From Bacillota bacterium (lineage in GTDB: Bacteria > Bacillota_C > Negativicutes > JAEYSJ01), in contig JAEYSJ010000120.1 in assembly GCA_023434855.1 (NCBI GenBank), positions 1 to 9,249 on the forward strand: a stretch of DNA of 9,249 nt. Direction: 5' to 3'. Made by a program: the position numbers and the translations under genes. Numbering within the stretch: position 1 is the stretch's first letter; every line of letters begins with the position of its first letter. The notes beneath the pieces were generated by a model that made no database searches, had not been told where the DNA came from, and saw only the letters and a program-made list of their open reading frames with translations. This document shows, in pieces, positions 7,403 through 9,249 of this stretch.

Positions 7403-7534
7403 ATGAACACTTTCACCCGCACCAAAAAGATTACTGCCATTATTTCTGTCTTTTCAATTCTTTCCTATGCTTCGGTCATAGCCGCTACTGTTAGCGGTAT
7501 AGGTTTGTATGGAGGACGGATATGGTACAGATAA
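7403..7534 (+). CDS. Small hydrophobic peptide, probably exported or membrane-bound
   Basis: This is a 43-residue peptide that I do not recognise as a member of any family. It has a basic N-terminus (R6, K8, K9), a hydrophobic stretch at residues 10-30 containing SVIAA, a glycine-rich segment (SGIGLYGG, 31-38) and a basic aromatic tail (RIWYR). This reads either as a signal peptide releasing a peptide of about 15 residues after the Ala-Ala near 27-28, or as a single membrane span. The ATG at 7403 is supported by GGAGGG at 7386-7391. A longer in-frame start at 7316 is rejected because it lies inside the operator, upstream of the -10 box. Its stop overlaps the next gene's start by 13 bases, suggesting translational coupling. 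It could be a signalling peptide, a membrane partner of the kinase, or a relic of a lost sensor domain. Confidence 0.65.
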   Translation: MNTFTRTKKITAIISVFSILSYASVIAATVSGIGLYGGRIWYR

Positions 7535-8547
7535 GGTCGGAAGCGGTTAAAGGTGGGAATTTTACAATTTTGGTTGCTGATGGGAAACGAGAAAATCTAA
7601 ATATTATATCGGGTATATTTGCTCAGGACAACTATAACGTTTTGTTGGCTGACAGCGGGGCACAAGCCTTGCATTTAGTTGCAGAACATAAAGTGGATGT
7701 TATGCTGCTTGATGTGATGATGCCAGACATGTCAGGATGTACGGTGTGCGAAAAAATAAGAGAAAAACATACGTTGTATGATTTGCCGGTAGTGCTGGTA
7801 ACAGACAGGAGCATCTCTGAAGATGTATTGGCAGGTTTTTCGGCAGGAGCCAATTACTATGTCATAAAACCTGTAAATGCCGATGAAATACGGGCCTGTA
7901 TAGCAATGTTACTGGCTATTAAAAAAGAGGTGCAGAATGCAATCGGGATGGAGGTAGCTTTTCTTAAGTCTCTGATTACGCCCCATTTTTTAAATAATGT
8001 AATAAATACCATCATAGCTTTTTGTTACACAGATAATGTCAAAGCGGCTGAAATTTTAAGGGAATTTAGCAAGTATATGTTTTGGAGCTTTAGCCAGGAT
8101 AATGATTTGTGTATAAGTCTTGGGACCGAACTGGAACTGGTAAATTCATATGTGGCCCTAGAACAAGCACGTTTTTCTGATCGTCTAACTGTCAGTTATG
8201 AGATTGATCAGAAGGTATTGCATTATCAGCTTCCTCCGCTAACCATCCTGCCTTTAGTGGCGAATGCCATACGGCATGGTCTAATGAAAAAGGAGGAAGG
8301 CGGAAAGGTGATTTTGATTGCAGGTAGGGAAGAGGAGCATCTAGTAATCAAAGTCATTGATAATGGTGTTGGCATACATCCTGATAAATTGGCGGAGTTA
8401 TTTTTACCAAACCCCAGTGCGAAGGGGGTAGGGTTACGGCAGGTTAATCGGCGACTACTCAAGTTTTATGGGAAAAGCTTGACCATTTTCAGCAAAGAAG
8501 GTTACGGTACGGAAGTGATTGTTAAAATACCAGTATGTATCGGGTAG
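7522..8547 (+). CDS. Soluble receiver + LytS-type histidine kinase, paralogue of the large kinase C-terminus
   Basis: This 341-residue protein has no membrane segment and aligns along its length with residues about 700-1030 of the upstream hybrid kinase, with one single-residue gap and roughly half the positions identical by eye. The receiver (14-132) keeps phospho-acceptor D64, T94 and K116, but the acidic pocket reads ADGK instead of VDDD, leaving one acidic residue (D20). The kinase module keeps H155 in TPHFLNN, N248, IDNGVGI (279-285) and KGVGL, but the N-box glutamate is replaced by alanine (PLVANAIRHG, A247) and the usual GIP after the G1 box is GIH. Kinase or receiver activity may therefore be altered, with the protein possibly modulating the larger kinase. 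The start at 7522 has GGAGGA at 7511-7516. It is coupled to the preceding peptide gene and followed by cheW after 48 bases. Confidence 0.9.
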   Translation: MVQIRSEAVKGGNFTILVADGKRENLNIISGIFAQDNYNVLLADSGAQALHLVAEHKVDVMLLDVMMPDMSGCTVCEKIREKHTLYDLPVVLVTDRSISEDVLAGFSAGANYYVIKPVNADEIRACIAMLLAIKKEVQNAIGMEVAFLKSLITPHFLNNVINTIIAFCYTDNVKAAEILREFSKYMFWSFSQDNDLCISLGTELELVNSYVALEQARFSDRLTVSYEIDQKVLHYQLPPLTILPLVANAIRHGLMKKEEGGKVILIAGREEEHLVIKVIDNGVGIHPDKLAELFLPNPSAKGVGLRQVNRRLLKFYGKSLTIFSKEGYGTEVIVKIPVCIG

Positions 8548-8595
8548 GTTGTAAGAATATGGCGGAGTAGCCACGGAAGGCGGAGTGATTGGCCG

Positions 8596-9108
8596 GTGTC
8601 GCAAGAAGAGTTGAAAAGTGACCGCATTGTTGATGAATTAAATAATTTGCATTCGGATGAGCAAATATTGGAGGTTGACGAAGAAAAAATTAAACTAGTT
8701 GTTTTTTTGGTAGATAAACATCTTTTTGCATTTTGGGGAAGTGATGTAAGAGAAATATTACCGGCGAACAGAATTACCTGGATTCCTGGAGCGACTGAGT
8801 ATATTCCCGGTGTGATAAATATACGCGGCGATATCGAAACGGTAATTGCGCTCCGACAAGTTTTGGGAATTGCGGGTGAGCATAGTCAGCCGGGTTTTTT
8901 TATCATGGCTAAAACCGCTAATCAGAGTAGCGGAATATTGGTGGATGACATTGTTGACGTTTTTGATGCGCCGGCTTCGATGGTTAGCGCGCCATTATTA
9001 AATTTAGAAGCGAAGCTTAACTATATGGTTGTCAAACAATTGGAATATGACCGGAAAGTAGTTAATATTTTATCCGTCAGCCGGATATTTGACCGGGTGG
9101 TTGTTTGA
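8596..9108 (+). CDS. cheW: CheW chemotaxis coupling protein
   Basis: CheW bridges methyl-accepting chemoreceptors and the CheA kinase in cytoplasmic signalling arrays. The protein is 170 residues. Residues 1-30 form an acidic, probably disordered extension, and residues 31-168 form a single CheW domain, with VVFLVDKHLFAF (35-46), VREILP (51-56), the family hallmark PGVINIRGDIETVI (71-84) and GILVDDIVDV (113-122). No receiver or kinase domain is attached. The GTG start is chosen because GGAGTG (8582-8587) sits 8 bases upstream. It is probably co-transcribed with the receiver-kinase gene (48-base gap, no terminator seen) and overlaps the next gene by one base. That context makes it an accessory CheW in a regulated operon rather than one inside a core che cluster, although the downstream genes are not visible. 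Confidence 0.9.
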   Translation: MSQEELKSDRIVDELNNLHSDEQILEVDEEKIKLVVFLVDKHLFAFWGSDVREILPANRITWIPGATEYIPGVINIRGDIETVIALRQVLGIAGEHSQPGFFIMAKTANQSSGILVDDIVDVFDAPASMVSAPLLNLEAKLNYMVVKQLEYDRKVVNILSVSRIFDRVVV

Positions 9109-9249
9109 TGGAAAATAATATCAAGTGTACAAAAGAATTGCAGTTACTGCTATTTACAATTGATGAAACATGTTACGGTGTAGATGCTGATCAGGTCGCA
9201 GGTTTGCAAAATTACCGCTGTGATGCACATACACTGGCTGTTCATATAC
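9108..9249 (+). CDS. CheW-like protein (3' partial)
   Basis: This frame begins at an ATG that shares a base with the preceding stop (TGATG), a typical translationally coupled arrangement, and runs off the right edge after 47 codons. Residues 11-31 (with LLLFTIDETCYGVD and QVAGL) match the first strands of a CheW domain. It could be a second CheW, a CheV-like protein or another chemotaxis component. The visible part does not show whether further domains follow. Confidence 0.65.
   Translation, partial: MENNIKCTKELQLLLFTIDETCYGVDADQVAGLQNYRCDAHTLAVHI

Noticed and set aside
8561..8586. Direct repeat GGCGGAGT (8561-8568 and 8579-8586) before cheW
   Set aside because: The second copy serves as the ribosome-binding site. 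The first is probably chance or a small local duplication; no regulatory geometry supports it.

Overview
The window looks like a stretch of a moderately AT-rich chromosome from a Gram-positive-lineage anaerobe. The release-factor sequence, the 7TMR-DISM hybrid kinase paired with a SARP-type response regulator, and the style of the diguanylate cyclase suggest a Sporomusa/Pelosinus-like member of the Negativicutes. That assignment is an inference from family resemblance; there is no rRNA or other marker to confirm it. All genes read on the + strand.

Layout. (1) Positions 1-1100 hold the 3' part of a membrane diguanylate cyclase with a periplasmic solute-binding-like sensor. (2) Positions 1157-2464 encode peptide chain release factor 3, driven by a good sigma-A-type promoter inside the end of the preceding gene and followed by a hairpin terminator. 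This RF3 lacks about 95 residues, in frame, corresponding to nearly all of domain II. (3) About 330 bases of leader with no gene follow the terminator. (4) Positions 2931-6056 encode a 1041-residue hybrid sensor kinase (7TMR-DISM sensor, HisKA/HATPase, receiver, then a second LytS-type kinase module). Its partner is a REC-wHTH-BTAD (SARP-like) response regulator at 6092-7228, which ends in a strong terminator. (5) A second unit contains a 43-residue hydrophobic peptide, a soluble receiver + LytS-type kinase that is a diverged copy of the C-terminal half of the large kinase, a CheW protein, and the beginning of a second CheW-like gene cut by the window edge.

The most interesting signal is regulatory. 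An identical 20-bp element (two TGTCCAGAA copies at an 11-bp period) occurs exactly twice: just before the response regulator and just before the peptide/second-kinase/CheW unit. In both places it ends exactly 8 bp upstream of a perfect TATAAT, and there is no recognisable -35 box. This is the geometry described for SARP-family operators, so the regulator encoded between the two sites is the obvious candidate binder. The implied circuit is: membrane sensor -> phosphorelay -> SARP-type regulator -> activation of its own gene and of a second operon carrying a secreted or membrane peptide, a partly degenerate kinase paralogue and chemotaxis coupling proteins. The circuit is inferred from sequence alone.
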